From Xanthomonas sp. CFBP 8443 (GTDB lineage Bacteria; Pseudomonadota; Gammaproteobacteria; Xanthomonadales; Xanthomonadaceae), in assembly GCF_025666195.1 (NCBI RefSeq), contig NZ_CP102592.1, forward strand, positions 5,174,481-5,238,480: a DNA stretch of 64,000 bases, in the 5' to 3' direction. Every line of letters begins with the position of its first letter. The first letter of the stretch is position 1. The position numbers were made by a program, and so were the translations under genes. Below the pieces are notes generated by a model. That model was not told the origin of the DNA. It saw only the letters and a program-made list of their open reading frames with translations, and made no database searches. Of this stretch, positions 53,576-63,743 are shown piece by piece.

Positions 53576-55021
53576 TCAGGGCACCTGCACCTGGCCCAGC
53601 GGCAGGCGCCGCTCGCTGTCCTGGCCGTCGTTCTGCGGGGCGATGTGGCGGCGTCCCGGCGCGTCGTCGGCCAGCGCCAGGCGCAGCGCGTAGCTGCCCG
53701 ACGGCAGCGTGGCCGGGACGGTGAAGCTGGCGCTGCGGCTGAGGGTGGCGCCGGGCATGATCTCGTTGAGCGCGAAACCTGGGACGGTGGCGCGCGCGCG
53801 CGTGGTGCCGTCGCTGGCGACCCAGTGCAGTTCCACGTGGTAGCCGTGATACAGCGGGGCCGAACCGTGGTTGGTCATGTCCAGTTGCAGCGTGGCCTGC
53901 TGGCCGCGGCTCTGCGTGTCGGGCCAACTGGCCTTGGCGACCGCCAGGCGATAGCCGAGGTCGCGCTTGATGTCCTGCAGCTTGCTCGCGTTGCCGCTGG
54001 TCTCGTGCGCACCGGCCGGGCCGAGGAAGCTGAAGTGGTAATCGCGCAACAGCTTGCGGATGTCGGCGGTGCGGTTGATCCAGGTGCTCTTCTGATTGGC
54101 GTTGGGGCTCTCGCCGCTGATCGGGCTCACCATCCAGTTCTGGCGCGCGGCGGGCACTTCGTGGGTCAGGCCGTACTCCAGGTTCCACCAGCCGTCGTCG
54201 CTGCAACTCGGCAGCGCTGGGCTGAAGGCGCTGCAGCTGGCGGTGAAGGACGGGAAGAAATCCTCGTGGAAGCCGAACAGCGCCGATCCCACATCGGACT
54301 GGCGCGCGTAGCGCGTCTGCAGCGGCGTGCGCTGGAACGCGGCGACATAGGCGTCGCGGATCAGGGTCCGGGTCTGCGCGTTCGGCTGCAGGTCTTCGCA
54401 GCCGCTGGTATGCCATTCGCCCCAGAAGCCGAGCAGCCCCACCTGGATGGCGGTGATCCGCGGATCGCCGTCGTAGCGCGCGGCCAGCGCCGCCACGAAC
54501 TGCTGCATCTGCTGACGCGCGTTGGCGTTGTTGTAGTCCAGGCTGCGGATCGGCCCGTCGCCGTCGCAGCTGGCGCGGACCGCGAAGGGGATGGACAGCG
54601 GTTGCTGCTCGAGGAACTTGGGGTAGTCGCGCTCGTTCTCGCCACCGCTGTAGTGGGCGTCGATCTGGCTGCCTGCGCTGTCGGGATAGTCGGCGACCGG
54701 GCGCAGCACGAAGGTGGCCAACGGATCGTCGTTGAGGATCGGTTGCAGGTAATGCGTTTCGATCGCCTGCCAGTCGAAGACCTGGTCGGACGTCTCGATC
54801 ATCCGCCACGGCAGGTACACGTGGTAGATGTGCGCGCCATGGAAGTTGTCCACGCCGCCATCGGCGGCGTAGGAACTGCCCCACAGCATGAAACCGCGAT
54901 GCGGATTGTCGAACTCCTGGGTGGACACCGCCGGGCTCAGCGAGCCGGCCTGCGCGTAGGCGGTGCCGAGCAGGCATGCGACTGCGAGGGACAAGCGTCG
55001 GGAAACGGGACGTGACGACAT
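53576..55021 (-). CDS. DUF4832 domain protein, exported (putative glycoside hydrolase-like barrel)
   Basis: 481 residues from the ATG at 55021. A signal peptide (RRLSLAVACLLGTAYAQA) leads to EFDNPHRGFMLWGSSYAADGG, a typical DUF4874/DUF4832 start, then a TIM-barrel-like domain with LRPVADYPDSAGSQIDAHYSG, ITAIQVGLLGFWGEWH and SALFGFHEDFFPSF. The acidic residue in GFWGEWH is a candidate active-site Glu. A C-terminal beta-sandwich (about 375-470) ends the protein. Family members are thought to act on carbohydrates, but no activity is established. It sits alone on the minus strand. Confidence 0.87.
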   Translation of the reverse strand: MSSRPVSRRLSLAVACLLGTAYAQAGSLSPAVSTQEFDNPHRGFMLWGSSYAADGGVDNFHGAHIYHVYLPWRMIETSDQVFDWQAIETHYLQPILNDDPLATFVLRPVADYPDSAGSQIDAHYSGGENERDYPKFLEQQPLSIPFAVRASCDGDGPIRSLDYNNANARQQMQQFVAALAARYDGDPRITAIQVGLLGFWGEWHTSGCEDLQPNAQTRTLIRDAYVAAFQRTPLQTRYARQSDVGSALFGFHEDFFPSFTASCSAFSPALPSCSDDGWWNLEYGLTHEVPAARQNWMVSPISGESPNANQKSTWINRTADIRKLLRDYHFSFLGPAGAHETSGNASKLQDIKRDLGYRLAVAKASWPDTQSRGQQATLQLDMTNHGSAPLYHGYHVELHWVASDGTTRARATVPGFALNEIMPGATLSRSASFTVPATLPSGSYALRLALADDAPGRRHIAPQNDGQDSERRLPLGQVQVP

Positions 55022-55620
55022 GGGGCGACCTCTTCGTTGTGGAGGGGTGGAGACGTCGGACAACGTGGCGAGCAACGGAATCGCGTTTCCGCCATGCGAC
55101 GGCGAACGGCAGCGCACCGATCCGGCGCCGTGCGAGTCCCGCGCACTGGACGGCATTGCGCTGCGGCTGGAGGCACCGAATGCGCCACGCCCGGCAGGCG
55201 TCGGTCATGGCGGAACAGGCACCGAGACAACGAAATCGAGGCTAGTTGATGTTTCGTTATGCATCAATCTCGAAACATAACGAAATTACCTTTGTCTACC
55301 TGGGTGGACTGGATCCTTGATGGCCACCCCTTTCTATGGCCAGCGCAGCCGGACGGATCGATCCGCCTTGTGCGCGGCGATCCGGGCAGGCCTCAGGTGA
55401 GCCAGTGCGTCAGTCGTGGATGGCGAGCGTTGCGCGCTGTGCCGGGGCCTGTGACATCGGCGCGATAGCCGGATCGGCGAACCTGCGGCAGGGAACGCAC
55501 TGCAACGCGCGAACGGGATGCGCCATGGCACGCATGCCGGGCCCGCCGCATTGCGCGACGGGCTGTGCTTCGATAGCGCCTGCCTGTGGCACCAGGCGGC
55601 GCATCGCTACGCGACGGCAG
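55022..55620. other. 599-bp gap with an AT-rich palindrome near its centre
   Basis: Between the DUF4832 gene and the HxlR gene. The only clear structure is the inverted repeat at 55249-55285 in a locally AT-rich patch. Short frames in the rest have no recognisable product. Confidence 0.5.
55249..55285. promoter_or_regulatory. Nested inverted repeats, operator candidate
   Basis: TTTCGTTATG (55252-55261) pairs with CATAACGAAA (55276-55285), and ATGTTTCG (55249-55256) pairs with CGAAACAT (55271-55278). The two pairings share bases and could represent alternative hairpins or two overlapping binding sites. The patch is much richer in A/T than its surroundings and lies about 230 bp before the DUF4832 gene start. 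Confidence 0.45.
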
Positions 55621-56073
55621 TCAGGCGCTGCGGCGGGTCTCTACCGAGGTCGTAGCGCCCGGCTGCTCGTCTTCGAACGCCGCGCGCGCTGCGCGGACGT
55701 CGCCGTGATGAGCTTCGGCCCAGTGCACCAGTAGCGCCAGCGGTTCGCTCAGGGACTGCCCCAGCGGGGTCAGCCGGTATTCCACGCCCGGCGGCACCAG
55801 CGGCAGCACCGCGCGCGCGACCAGGCCTTCGCGCTGCAGGTCGCGCAGGGTCTGGCTCAGCATGCGCTGGGAGATGTCCGGCACCGCGCGGCGCAATTCG
55901 CCGAAGCGATGCGGGCGCTCGGCCAGCAGCATCAGGAACAGGGTGCTCCACTTGTCGCCGATCTGCGCCAGCACGTCGCGCACCGGGCACTGGCCGATCG
56001 GCTGGCCCTCGTCGCGGAGGTCGCGCAGCCGTTGGCTCAGCAGCGGATCGGCAGGCGCAGCGGTGGCGGGCAT
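55621..56073 (-). CDS. HxlR family transcriptional regulator
   Basis: 150 residues. The winged-helix domain has CPVRDVLAQIGDKWSTLFLMLLAERPHRFGELRRAVPDISQRMLSQTLRDLQREGLVARAVLPLVPPGVEYRLTPLG. The conserved Cys29 near the N-terminus (GQCPVRDVL) is the redox-sensing residue in relatives. It is divergent from a QorB-type reductase (56231-57139), the same pairing as E. coli ytfH-ytfG, so it probably represses that gene until quinones or other electrophiles appear. Confidence 0.93.
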   Translation of the reverse strand: MPATAAPADPLLSQRLRDLRDEGQPIGQCPVRDVLAQIGDKWSTLFLMLLAERPHRFGELRRAVPDISQRMLSQTLRDLQREGLVARAVLPLVPPGVEYRLTPLGQSLSEPLALLVHWAEAHHGDVRAARAAFEDEQPGATTSVETRRSA

Positions 56074-56230
56074 GGTGGTTACCTCAGCGTCATCAGGGGC
56101 GGAAAAAGTGCCGTATTTACAGCATCGCCGCGATCTCTACTATGCACCAGGTTCCTTTTACAGACCACTTCGGTCCGCCCCATGCCGGCGCTGCGCAAGC
56201 ATCGGCACCGTCCACTCCTAAGGAAACCCC
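56074..56230. promoter_or_regulatory. Divergent promoter region of the HxlR/quinone reductase pair
   Basis: 157 bp. The segment ctactatgcaccaggttcc (56140-56158) holds a TACTAT hexamer suitable as a -10 element for the reductase gene, with AAGGA 7 bp before its start. The HxlR operator would be expected here; no clear palindrome was fixed. Confidence 0.35.
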
Positions 56231-57139
56231 ATGTCCGCTCATCCCGATTCCCTGCTGGTCACCGGCGCCGGTGGCCAGCTCGGCCAGCGCGTGCTGGCCC
56301 ATCTGCTCGACACGCTGCAGCTGCCGCCGCAACGCATCGTCGCTCTGACCCGCCGTCCCGAGACCCTGGCCGCCTGGGCGGCACGCGGCGTCGACGTGCG
56401 CCCGGGCGACTTCGATGCCCCGACATCGCTGGACGCGGCGTTCCAGGGCGTGGGCCGGCTGCTGCTGATCAGCACCGACGCGCTGGACCGTCCCGGCCAC
56501 CGGCTCGAGCAGCACCGGGCGGCGATCGCCGCCGCGGCCCGCGCCGGCGTGCGCCACGTGGTCTACACCTCCTGCCCCGAACCCTACGCTTCGCCGCTGC
56601 TGCTCGCCGCCGACCACGCCGGTACCGAGGACGCGCTGGCCGCCAGCGCCCTGCCCGGCTGGACCGTGCTGCGCAATCACTGGTACTTCGAGAACCTGTT
56701 CATGAGCCTGCCGTCGACCCTGGCCTCCGGCCACTGGTACAGCGCCGCCGAGGATGGCCGCATCGCCCACATCGCGCGCGACGACCTGGCCCGCGCCGCG
56801 GCGGTGGCGCTGGCCGCCGACAGCGACGACACGCGCACGCTGACCCTGAGCGGCGCGCGCGCCTACACCACCGCCGAGATCGCGGCGCTGGTCGCGCAGA
56901 CCGTCGGCAAGCCGATCGAGGTGGTGCCGGTACCGGTCGAGGGCCTGGTCCAGGGCATGGTCGGTGCCGGCCTGCCCGAGCCGTTGGCGCGGATCCTCGC
57001 CTCGTTCGACAGCAACACCGCGGTCGGGCGCGCGGCCGCCGTCACCGGCGACTACCAGGCGCTGACCGGGCAGGCGCCGCAGCCGTTCGAGCAGTGGCTG
57101 CAGGCCAACCGCGCGCAGCTCGCCGCGCTGGCGCCCTGA
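56231..57139 (+). CDS. NAD(P)-binding NmrA-like oxidoreductase (QorB-type quinone reductase)
   Basis: 302 residues. The Rossmann motif TGAGGQLGQ (near residue 11) is followed by VRHVVYTSCPEPYASPLLLAADHAGTEDALAASALPGWTVLRNHWYFEN, the signature of QorB/YtfG-like proteins. Such enzymes reduce quinones with NADPH and protect from electrophiles. The divergent HxlR gene mirrors E. coli ytfG-ytfH. It ends 27 bp before the convergent mnmE stop. Confidence 0.9.
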   Translation: MSAHPDSLLVTGAGGQLGQRVLAHLLDTLQLPPQRIVALTRRPETLAAWAARGVDVRPGDFDAPTSLDAAFQGVGRLLLISTDALDRPGHRLEQHRAAIAAAARAGVRHVVYTSCPEPYASPLLLAADHAGTEDALAASALPGWTVLRNHWYFENLFMSLPSTLASGHWYSAAEDGRIAHIARDDLARAAAVALAADSDDTRTLTLSGARAYTTAEIAALVAQTVGKPIEVVPVPVEGLVQGMVGAGLPEPLARILASFDSNTAVGRAAAVTGDYQALTGQAPQPFEQWLQANRAQLAALAP

Positions 57140-57166
57140 CGCCGCAGGCAAGCGGGGCCATGTGCC

Positions 57167-58507
57167 CTACTTGCCGATGCAGAAGCTGGAGAAGATCCGC
57201 CCCAGCAGGTCGTCGGCGCTGACATGGCCGACGATCTCGCCGAGCGCGGCATGCGCCAGGCGCAGTTCCTCGGCGGCCAGTTCCAGCCGCTCGTAGCTCA
57301 GTTCGGCGGCCGCGGCAGCGGCGTGTGCGGTGGCGCGCTGCAAGGCGTCCACGTGGCGCGCGCGCGCGGAGAATTCGCCGTCGCTGCCGTCGCCGGCGGC
57401 ATGGCCGGCGATCGCGCGCAGCTGCGCGTGCAGCCGTTCCAGACCGCTGCCGGTACTGGCGGAGACGTACACACTGTCGGCTGTGGCTTCCGGTACGGCG
57501 TCGAGCAGGTCTCTCTTGTTGTGGATCCACAACCGCTGCGGCACGTCGGCGATCGCCTCGGCGATCGCGGCACGGCCGGCCTCCACATCGCGCGCGTCGA
57601 GCACGACCAGCGCCAGGTCGGCGCGCTGCAGTTCCAGCCGCGCGCGGCGCATGCCTTCGCGTTCGATCGCATCGCCGCCCTCGCGCAAGCCCGCGGTGTC
57701 GACCAGGGTCAGCTCCAGCCCGTCCAGCCGCACGGTCTCGCGCAAGGTGTCGCGGGTGGTGCCGGCGATGTCGGTGACGATGGCCCGCTCGCTGCCGGCC
57801 AGCGCGTTGAGCAGCGAACTCTTGCCGGCGTTCGGCGGCCCCACCAGCACCGCATGCAGGCCATCGCGCAGGCGCCGGCCGCGCTCGGCGTCCAGCAGCA
57901 GTTGCGCCAGGTCCGCGCGCGCCTGCTCCAGGCCGGCGCGGACCTGTTCGCCGCCGAGCGTGTCCAATGATTCGTCGGCGAAATCGATCGCCGCTTCGGT
58001 ATGGATGCGCAGCCGCAGCAGCTGTTCGGCCAGGGCGTCGACCCGGCGCGAGAACACGCCATCGAGCGACCGCCGCGCCGCGCGCGCCGCGCGCAGGTCG
58101 CCGGCGGCGATCAGGTCGGCGATGGCCTCGGCCTGGGCCAGGTCCAGCTTGCGGTTGAGGAAGGCGCGTTCGCTGAACTCGCCGGGCCGTGCCGGCCGCG
58201 CGCCGAGTTCGCAGCAGCGCGCAACCAGCTGCCGCAGCAGCACCGGGCTGCCGTGCGCCTGCAGTTCCAGCACGTCCTCGCCGGTGAAGCTGCGCGGTGC
58301 CGGGAACCACAGCGCGATGCCGTCGTCGAGCGTGTCGCCGTGCGCATCGCGGAAGCGGGCATAGCGCGCGGTGCGCGGGGCCAGCGCGCCCAGGCCGAGG
58401 CCGGCGCCGATCGCCGCGGCCAGGCGCCCGGACACGCGCACCACGCCGACCCCGCCCGCACCCGGGGCGGTGGCGATGGCGGCGATGGTGTCGGCGGCAT
58501 GCGGCAT
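57167..58507 (-). CDS. mnmE: tRNA uridine-5-carboxymethylaminomethyl modification GTPase MnmE (TrmE)
   Basis: 446 residues from the ATG at 58507. The N-terminal folate-binding domain begins [32 protein letters not shown] and [27 protein letters not shown] are invariant family segments. The inserted G domain has GPPNAGKSS (G1), the DTAG switch (VDTAGLRE) and NKRD (G4), and the protein ends with the catalytic FCIGK motif. With MnmG it modifies the wobble uridine of several tRNAs. Its place near rpmH-rnpA-yidC is the standard origin-region order, here interrupted by one gene. Confidence 0.98.
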   Translation of the reverse strand: MPHAADTIAAIATAPGAGGVGVVRVSGRLAAAIGAGLGLGALAPRTARYARFRDAHGDTLDDGIALWFPAPRSFTGEDVLELQAHGSPVLLRQLVARCCELGARPARPGEFSERAFLNRKLDLAQAEAIADLIAAGDLRAARAARRSLDGVFSRRVDALAEQLLRLRIHTEAAIDFADESLDTLGGEQVRAGLEQARADLAQLLLDAERGRRLRDGLHAVLVGPPNAGKSSLLNALAGSERAIVTDIAGTTRDTLRETVRLDGLELTLVDTAGLREGGDAIEREGMRRARLELQRADLALVVLDARDVEAGRAAIAEAIADVPQRLWIHNKRDLLDAVPEATADSVYVSASTGSGLERLHAQLRAIAGHAAGDGSDGEFSARARHVDALQRATAHAAAAAAELSYERLELAAEELRLAHAALGEIVGHVSADDLLGRIFSSFCIGK

Positions 58508-58535
58508 GGCGAAGAACCTCCTGCGGCGCTGCAGC

Positions 58536-61268
58536 CTACAACGCCTGCAGCTGGGTGCGCGCGTACGCCGCCGAGGCGCCGCCGGGCTGCAGTTCCAGAT
58601 AGGTCTGGAACGCGCGCTTGGCCTTGGCCGCGTCGCCCATCTGCCGGTACGCATCGCCCAGGTTGATGTAGGCCACCGCGCGCGAAGGATCGATCTTCAG
58701 CGTGTTCTCCAGCCAGCGCGCGGCCTGCGCGTACTTGCCCTGGCGGTAGTAGATGAAGCCGAGGTTGTTGGCCGCCAGCGCGAAGTCCGGGCGCAGCTTC
58801 AGCGCCTCGGTGAACTGCGCCTCGGCCTCGTCGTAGCGCTTTTCCTTGTACAGCTGCAGGCCGCGGTCGTTGGCGCGCTGCGCACGCTGGCGGTCGGACA
58901 GCGGCCCGGCCGCGACCGGCACCGCCAGCGGCCGCTCGCCGCCCTGCAGGTCCTTGACCACAGTCGGCTTGGCTACCGTCGCCGCGGTCGATGCAGCCGT
59001 CGCCGTAGCGGGCGTGGCCACCGCCGGCACCGCCGCGGCGACGCGGTCGTTCATCGCGATCGCCGCCGGGGACAGCTGCTGCGTGTTGGCGGTCAGGAAT
59101 TCGTCGCCTTCCGGCACCTGCAGCACGAACTCGCCGCCCTGCGAGCCGGGCAGGCTGCCGAACGCCGGCGTCTGCGGCGAGATGCTCGACACCGCCGGCG
59201 CCACGTACGCGGCCAGTTCGGTGCCGGTGATCAGGCCGTCGCCGTTGAGATCGCCCTTGCCCGACAGCGCCTGCAGCAGCACCCAGGTGAACACCGAATG
59301 GCCGTTGGGGCCGCTGTCGGCAACCTGCTGGTCGGCACCGCCGGCGGTGAGCATCTGCCTTGCCACGCGCCGCGCGTTCTCGCGCAGGTAGGCGCCGGTG
59401 CCGCCGCCGCGGGTCAGGCCCAGGCCGCTGTAGCAGGCGTCCATCACGAACAGCACGTGCTTGGCTTCCAGGCTCTCGGCGATGTCCTGGATCTCGGTCA
59501 TCGGGATCGCGTCGGTGGCGAACTGCGCCGGGTCCGAATCGGCCGGCACGATGTAGCCCAGGTCGCGTCCGGAGGCGAGCTTGCGGGTGGCGCCATGCCC
59601 GGCGAAGAACACGAACACGCGGTCGTTCTTGCCCACCCCGCCGTGCGCCAGGCGATCGTGGAACGCGGCCAGGATGTTGTTGCGCGTGGCTTCCTGGTTC
59701 TTCAGCACGATCACCTGCGACGACGGAAACCCGAAGCTGCCGGTCAAGGTCTGCGCGATCGCCTGCGCATCATTGGCCGCGTACTGCAGCTTGGGCCAGC
59801 GCGCGTAGTCGTCGATGCCGATCACGATCGCCCACGACTTGTCGTAGCCGCTGGTCACCGCCGGCGCCGCGGCGTTGGCCGCCGCGCGCGCCACGCTGAA
59901 GTCGCGCCCGTTCCAGGCGGCGAACTGGTAGCCGTCGGCGCTGAGCCGGTCCAGAATCTGCGGCAGCGCCTTGACCGTGCGCTCGTGGATGTCGTGGAAC
60001 AACAGGATGCCGCGCTGCTCGCGGCCGACCTGCTCGAGCACGCGCTGCACGATCGACTCGGGCACCGGGTCGGCCCAGTCCAGCGAGTCCACGTTCCACA
60101 TCACCGACTTCAACCCGGCCTCGCCGAGGATCTGCATGCCCTCGGCGTTGCGCGCGCCGTACGGGAAGCGGAACAGCGGCGCGCGCTTGGCATCGACCGC
60201 GCGCAGCATGCGGTCGGTGTCCAGGATCTGGCTGCGCAATGCCGCGCCGGTTTCCTTGGACAGCTGCGCGTGGGTCAGGCTGTGGTTGCCGACCGTGTAG
60301 CCCTGCTCCATCAGGCCGCGGCTGACGCTGGCCAGCGGCGCCAGCGCGACCTTGCCGTCGGCATCGAGCTTGCCCAGGTTGCGGCCGACCTCGAAGAACG
60401 TGGCCGGCACGTCGTAGCGCTTGAGGATCGCGACGATCTCGTCGGTGTACTCGCGGTGCGGACCGTCGTCGAAGCTCAGCACCACCGTCTTCGGCGGCAG
60501 GTCGCGGCCGAACACCTCGCGGTCGCTGTCCTGCATCGACATCGGATACGGCGTGATCACCCCGTAGTCGCGCAGGATCCGCTCGCGCGTGTACAACGTG
60601 CCCAGGTGGGCGAGGTAGTCCTCCCACTTCTCGCGCTTCTGCGCGATCGCGCGGGTGCGGTCGAAGCGGCTGAAGATCGCGGTGATCTCGCGGTTGTAGG
60701 TGCGCTCGATCTCGTCCAGCGCCTCCAGGTCCTCGCCGATGCGCTGGTGCAGCTTGATCGCCGGCAATGAGGAATCCTTGCCGATGCGCGCCTGCCAGTC
60801 GGCCAGGATCTCGCGGAACGCCAGGCGGTCGGCGTCGTACAGGTCCGGCGCCGATTCGATGTAGTCCAGCAGCGTGCCGACCGCGGCGAAGCGCTGCGCG
60901 TCCGGCTGCGCCAGCAGCGCATCGAACTGTTTGGCCAGCGCCTCGCGCCGCTCCAGGCCCTCGTGGAACAGCTGCTGGCCGACGCCGCTGGAGGTCTGCC
61001 GTTCGGCCGCCGACTGCTTGGCCTCGTCGGCCAGCAACACGATGATCTTGCGCTGCGCCGCCAGCTGTTCCTGCAGGTGCGTGCGGATCGCCGCGGCCTG
61101 CGCCTGCAGTGCGGGCGAACCCGGCAACACCGCGTTGTCCGGCGCGTGCGCGGACGGCGCGGCGGCGGCGGCCGTGGACGACGGCGTGCGCTGGCAACCA
61201 CCCAGCGCCAGCGCGATCAGGCACGAGGCAGCGGCGGAGACCAAGAACGCGGAACGGCGGTCGAGCAT
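58536..61268 (-). CDS. Lipoprotein with polysaccharide deacetylase, caspase-like peptidase and TPR domains
   Basis: 910 residues. Domains in order: a lipoprotein signal with lipobox ALGGC (Cys25); a helical region (50-235); a NodB deacetylase (260-450) with SFDDGPH (265-271), HSLTH (329-333) and RFPYG (367-371); a peptidase C14/caspase-like domain (475-700) with the catalytic pair His558 (FFAGHGA) and Cys612 (VMDACYSG); an EF-hand-like loop [13 protein letters not shown] (from 673) inside it; a low-complexity linker (740-790); and TPRs (796-905). The protein would be anchored on a membrane and face the periplasm. Both active sites look complete. It starts 91 bp after the yidC stop and ends 28 bp before mnmE. 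How the two activities cooperate is unknown. Confidence 0.9.
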   Translation of the reverse strand: MLDRRSAFLVSAAASCLIALALGGCQRTPSSTAAAAAPSAHAPDNAVLPGSPALQAQAAAIRTHLQEQLAAQRKIIVLLADEAKQSAAERQTSSGVGQQLFHEGLERREALAKQFDALLAQPDAQRFAAVGTLLDYIESAPDLYDADRLAFREILADWQARIGKDSSLPAIKLHQRIGEDLEALDEIERTYNREITAIFSRFDRTRAIAQKREKWEDYLAHLGTLYTRERILRDYGVITPYPMSMQDSDREVFGRDLPPKTVVLSFDDGPHREYTDEIVAILKRYDVPATFFEVGRNLGKLDADGKVALAPLASVSRGLMEQGYTVGNHSLTHAQLSKETGAALRSQILDTDRMLRAVDAKRAPLFRFPYGARNAEGMQILGEAGLKSVMWNVDSLDWADPVPESIVQRVLEQVGREQRGILLFHDIHERTVKALPQILDRLSADGYQFAAWNGRDFSVARAAANAAAPAVTSGYDKSWAIVIGIDDYARWPKLQYAANDAQAIAQTLTGSFGFPSSQVIVLKNQEATRNNILAAFHDRLAHGGVGKNDRVFVFFAGHGATRKLASGRDLGYIVPADSDPAQFATDAIPMTEIQDIAESLEAKHVLFVMDACYSGLGLTRGGGTGAYLRENARRVARQMLTAGGADQQVADSGPNGHSVFTWVLLQALSGKGDLNGDGLITGTELAAYVAPAVSSISPQTPAFGSLPGSQGGEFVLQVPEGDEFLTANTQQLSPAAIAMNDRVAAAVPAVATPATATAASTAATVAKPTVVKDLQGGERPLAVPVAAGPLSDRQRAQRANDRGLQLYKEKRYDEAEAQFTEALKLRPDFALAANNLGFIYYRQGKYAQAARWLENTLKIDPSRAVAYINLGDAYRQMGDAAKAKRAFQTYLELQPGGASAAYARTQLQAL

Positions 61269-61327
61269 GGCCCGGGACTCGCAAGGAGGGTGGCAGGACG
61301 CGCGACGGCGCAGCGCCGCCGCATATG

Positions 61328-61353
61328 CAACGCCCGCCTTGCGGCGGGCGTTG
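61328..61353 (-). terminator. Hairpin downstream of yidC
   Basis: Perfect 11-bp arms CAACGCCCGCC (61328-61338) and GGCGGGCGTTG (61343-61353) with a 4-base loop lie just past the yidC stop. No T-run follows on the minus strand, so it may be a weak terminator or an RNA-stability hairpin. Confidence 0.6.
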
Positions 61354-61359
61354 TCGGGG

Positions 61360-63108
61360 TTACTTCTTGACCTTGGCCGGCGGCTTGGCGCCGCCCCCGG
61401 CGGCCGCGGTGGCCGGCTCGCCGTGGCGCTTGGTCATCCACCACTGCTGCAACAGGCCCAGCGAACCGTTGGTGACCCAGTACAGCACCAGGCCCGACGG
61501 CACGAAGGCCATCATCACGCCGAACACCAGCGGCATGAACTGCATCATCCGCGCCTGCATCGGGTCCATGCCCGGCGACGGCGTCAACTTCTGCGTCAGC
61601 CACATCACCGCCACGTTGATCACCGGCAGGATGAAGTACGGATCGCGCGCGGTCAGGTCCTGGATCCAGGCGAACCACGGCGCCTGGCGCAGTTCCACTG
61701 ACTCCACCAGCACCCAGTACAGCGCGAAGAAGATCGGCATCTGCACCAGCACCGGCAGGCAGCCGCCCATCGGGTTGATCTTCTCCTTCTTGTACAGCTC
61801 CATCATCGCCGTCTGGAACTTCTGCTTGTCGTCGCCGTAGCGTTCCTTGAGCTGCTGGATGCGCGGCTGGAACTTGCGCATCTTGGCCATGCTCTTGTAC
61901 TGCGCGGCCGACAGCGGATACAGCACCAGCTTGAGCAGGATCACCAGGCCGACGATCGACCAGCCCCAGTTGCCGAGCAGGGTGTGCAGGTGGCTGAGCA
62001 CCCAGAACAGGCCCTGGCCCAGGATCGCCATCACCGAGAAACGGCTGTAGTCGACCACGCGGTCGAGCCCCTTCACGTTCTCCTTGGCGATCTGGTTGAC
62101 CAGCTTCGGGCCGACCCACAGCCGCGCCTCGCTGCTGGCGCGCACGCCGGGGGCGACGCTGAAGCTCGGGCCGCGTGCCTCGATCACGTGGCGCGGACCG
62201 TCGTTGGACAGCACGTACACGGCGTCCTGGTCGGCCTGCGGGATCCAGCCGGTGAAGAAGTGGTGCTGCAGCAGCGCGATCCAGCCGCCCTTGATGGTCT
62301 GGTTGACCGGGCCGTCTTCCATGAAGTCGCTGAACGGGCGGCGCTGGTAGCCGTCCTGCGCGCTGAACCAGGTGGCGCCGTTGAAGCTGAAGGAATCCGG
62401 ATTGGTCATGCCGCGGCTGACGATGGTCGGCACCCGGCTCAGCTTGCGGAACACATAGCCCTGCCAGGGCTTGCTGCCCTGGTTGACGATCTCGTCCTTG
62501 ATCTGCACCGCGTAGTGGCCGCGCTGCACGGTGTAGACGCGGCGGATGCTGACGCCGTCCGGGCCGTTCCACACGAACGGCACCTGCAGCGCGTCCTGGC
62601 CCTTGGCCAGCACGTAGTCCTTGCCCGGCTGTTCCGGCCGGAAGCCGCCGGGACCCGGCGACGGCGAGTTGTTTTCGCCGACCCAGCCGCTGATGGCGGT
62701 GTACGGGTGTTGCGGATCTTCGGTCAGCAGCGCCACCGGCGGGCTGCCGGGCTGCTTGGTCTGCGGGAACAGCAGCAGGTCCGCATCGAACACGCTGCGC
62801 CCGTCCAGGGTCAGGTGCAGCACGTCGGTGGTGATGGTCACCCGCGGCGCGGCGCCGGCGGCGGCCGGGGTCGCGGCGGTTTCGGAGGTCGCCCCCGGCA
62901 CGGCGGCGGCGCCCGGCACGGTGGCGCGCGGGACAGCGGGGGCGCCGGCGTTGCCGGCATCGGCGTCCTGCGCAGGCGGCAGCGTGGTTCCGGCGGCGAT
63001 GGTGGTCGCATTCGCCGCAGGCGCGGCGTGCTCCTTGTTCCACTCCATCCACAACAGGCCCGCGACCATCAGCCAGGCAAAGATCAGGAAAAGGCGGGTC
63101 TGGTTCAT
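61360..63108 (-). CDS. yidC: Membrane protein insertase YidC
   Basis: 582 residues, full length for the Gram-negative type. An N-terminal anchor ([18 protein letters not shown]) is followed by an Ala/Pro-rich linker, the large periplasmic domain, and the conserved C-terminal core of five helices ([42 protein letters not shown] ... [37 protein letters not shown]). The Arg of the inserted groove lies in [33 protein letters not shown]. It inserts and folds inner-membrane proteins, alone or with SecYEG. It starts 18 bp after rnpA, with no yidD gene between. Confidence 0.98.
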   Translation of the reverse strand: MNQTRLFLIFAWLMVAGLLWMEWNKEHAAPAANATTIAAGTTLPPAQDADAGNAGAPAVPRATVPGAAAVPGATSETAATPAAAGAAPRVTITTDVLHLTLDGRSVFDADLLLFPQTKQPGSPPVALLTEDPQHPYTAISGWVGENNSPSPGPGGFRPEQPGKDYVLAKGQDALQVPFVWNGPDGVSIRRVYTVQRGHYAVQIKDEIVNQGSKPWQGYVFRKLSRVPTIVSRGMTNPDSFSFNGATWFSAQDGYQRRPFSDFMEDGPVNQTIKGGWIALLQHHFFTGWIPQADQDAVYVLSNDGPRHVIEARGPSFSVAPGVRASSEARLWVGPKLVNQIAKENVKGLDRVVDYSRFSVMAILGQGLFWVLSHLHTLLGNWGWSIVGLVILLKLVLYPLSAAQYKSMAKMRKFQPRIQQLKERYGDDKQKFQTAMMELYKKEKINPMGGCLPVLVQMPIFFALYWVLVESVELRQAPWFAWIQDLTARDPYFILPVINVAVMWLTQKLTPSPGMDPMQARMMQFMPLVFGVMMAFVPSGLVLYWVTNGSLGLLQQWWMTKRHGEPATAAAGGGAKPPAKVKK

Positions 63109-63126
63109 CGGACAGGCAAGCTCGGC

Positions 63127-63564
63127 TTAGCCAGAAACGGGTTCTGACTGGGAAGTGGGGGAAGAAGGCGGGAGAGGCGGCGGCATTGTGCCGTCCGCAG
63201 CCGGGGCCGGCAATGCGCCAGCGCGACGCAGCAGGCGCAGATAGGCCTGGCGCAGTTGTTCGCCGCTGGCCTGGGCGGCGGCGCTGCGCGCCACCACCAC
63301 GTAGTCGCCCGGCGCCAGCCACGGCAGCAGCTGCCGGGTGGCCTCGCGCAACACGCGCTTGATGCGATTGCGCACCACGGCGCGTTTGTCGACCTTGCGC
63401 GACACGGCCAGGCCCAGCCGCGCAGGATGCTCTGCGCTGCGCCAGTGCAGGCTCATCAGCGGGTCGGAGCAGCGGCGTGCGGCATCGAACACGACGCGGT
63501 ATTCCGCAGACGTGCGAACCCGCGCAGAGCGAGGAAATCGCCTACGCGGGTCGGGATGATTCAC
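63127..63564 (-). CDS. rnpA: Ribonuclease P protein component
   Basis: 145 residues from a GTG at 63564; an in-frame TTG at 63606 overlapping the rpmH stop is another candidate. The RNase P motif [14 protein letters not shown] and the [16 protein letters not shown] segment are complete. The protein aids the catalytic RNA in removing tRNA 5' leaders. The C-terminal Pro/Ser-rich extension of about 30 residues is typical of Xanthomonadaceae. Confidence 0.94.
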   Translation of the reverse strand: MNHPDPRRRFPRSARVRTSAEYRVVFDAARRCSDPLMSLHWRSAEHPARLGLAVSRKVDKRAVVRNRIKRVLREATRQLLPWLAPGDYVVVARSAAAQASGEQLRQAYLRLLRRAGALPAPAADGTMPPPLPPSSPTSQSEPVSG

Positions 63565-63602
63565 GGTCCGGATTGCAGGCGCCGCCTGGGGCGGCGAAGC
63601 AA

Positions 63603-63743
63603 TCAAGCGCTAAGGCGCTTGCGGCCCTTGGCGCGGCGGCGAGCCAGGATCTTGCGGCCGTCGGCGGTGGCCATACGGGCACGGAAGCCGTGGTCGCGCT
63701 TGCGCTTGAGGTTGCTGGGCTGGAATGTGCGCTTGGTGGCCAT
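63603..63743 (-). CDS. rpmH: 50S ribosomal protein L34
   Basis: 46 residues. The sequence begins [20 protein letters not shown] and continues [20 protein letters not shown] to the stop, a near-invariant L34. It is part of the large ribosomal subunit. It is short and lies at the head of the rpmH-rnpA-yidC transcript. Confidence 0.98.
   Translation of the reverse strand: MATKRTFQPSNLKRKRDHGFRARMATADGRKILARRRAKGRKRLSA

Noticed and set aside
53101..53724. A 207-codon plus-strand gene between the VOC and DUF4832 genes
   Set aside because: Its second half overlaps the end of the DUF4832 gene, and the product is Arg/Ala-rich without a recognisable domain or ribosome site.
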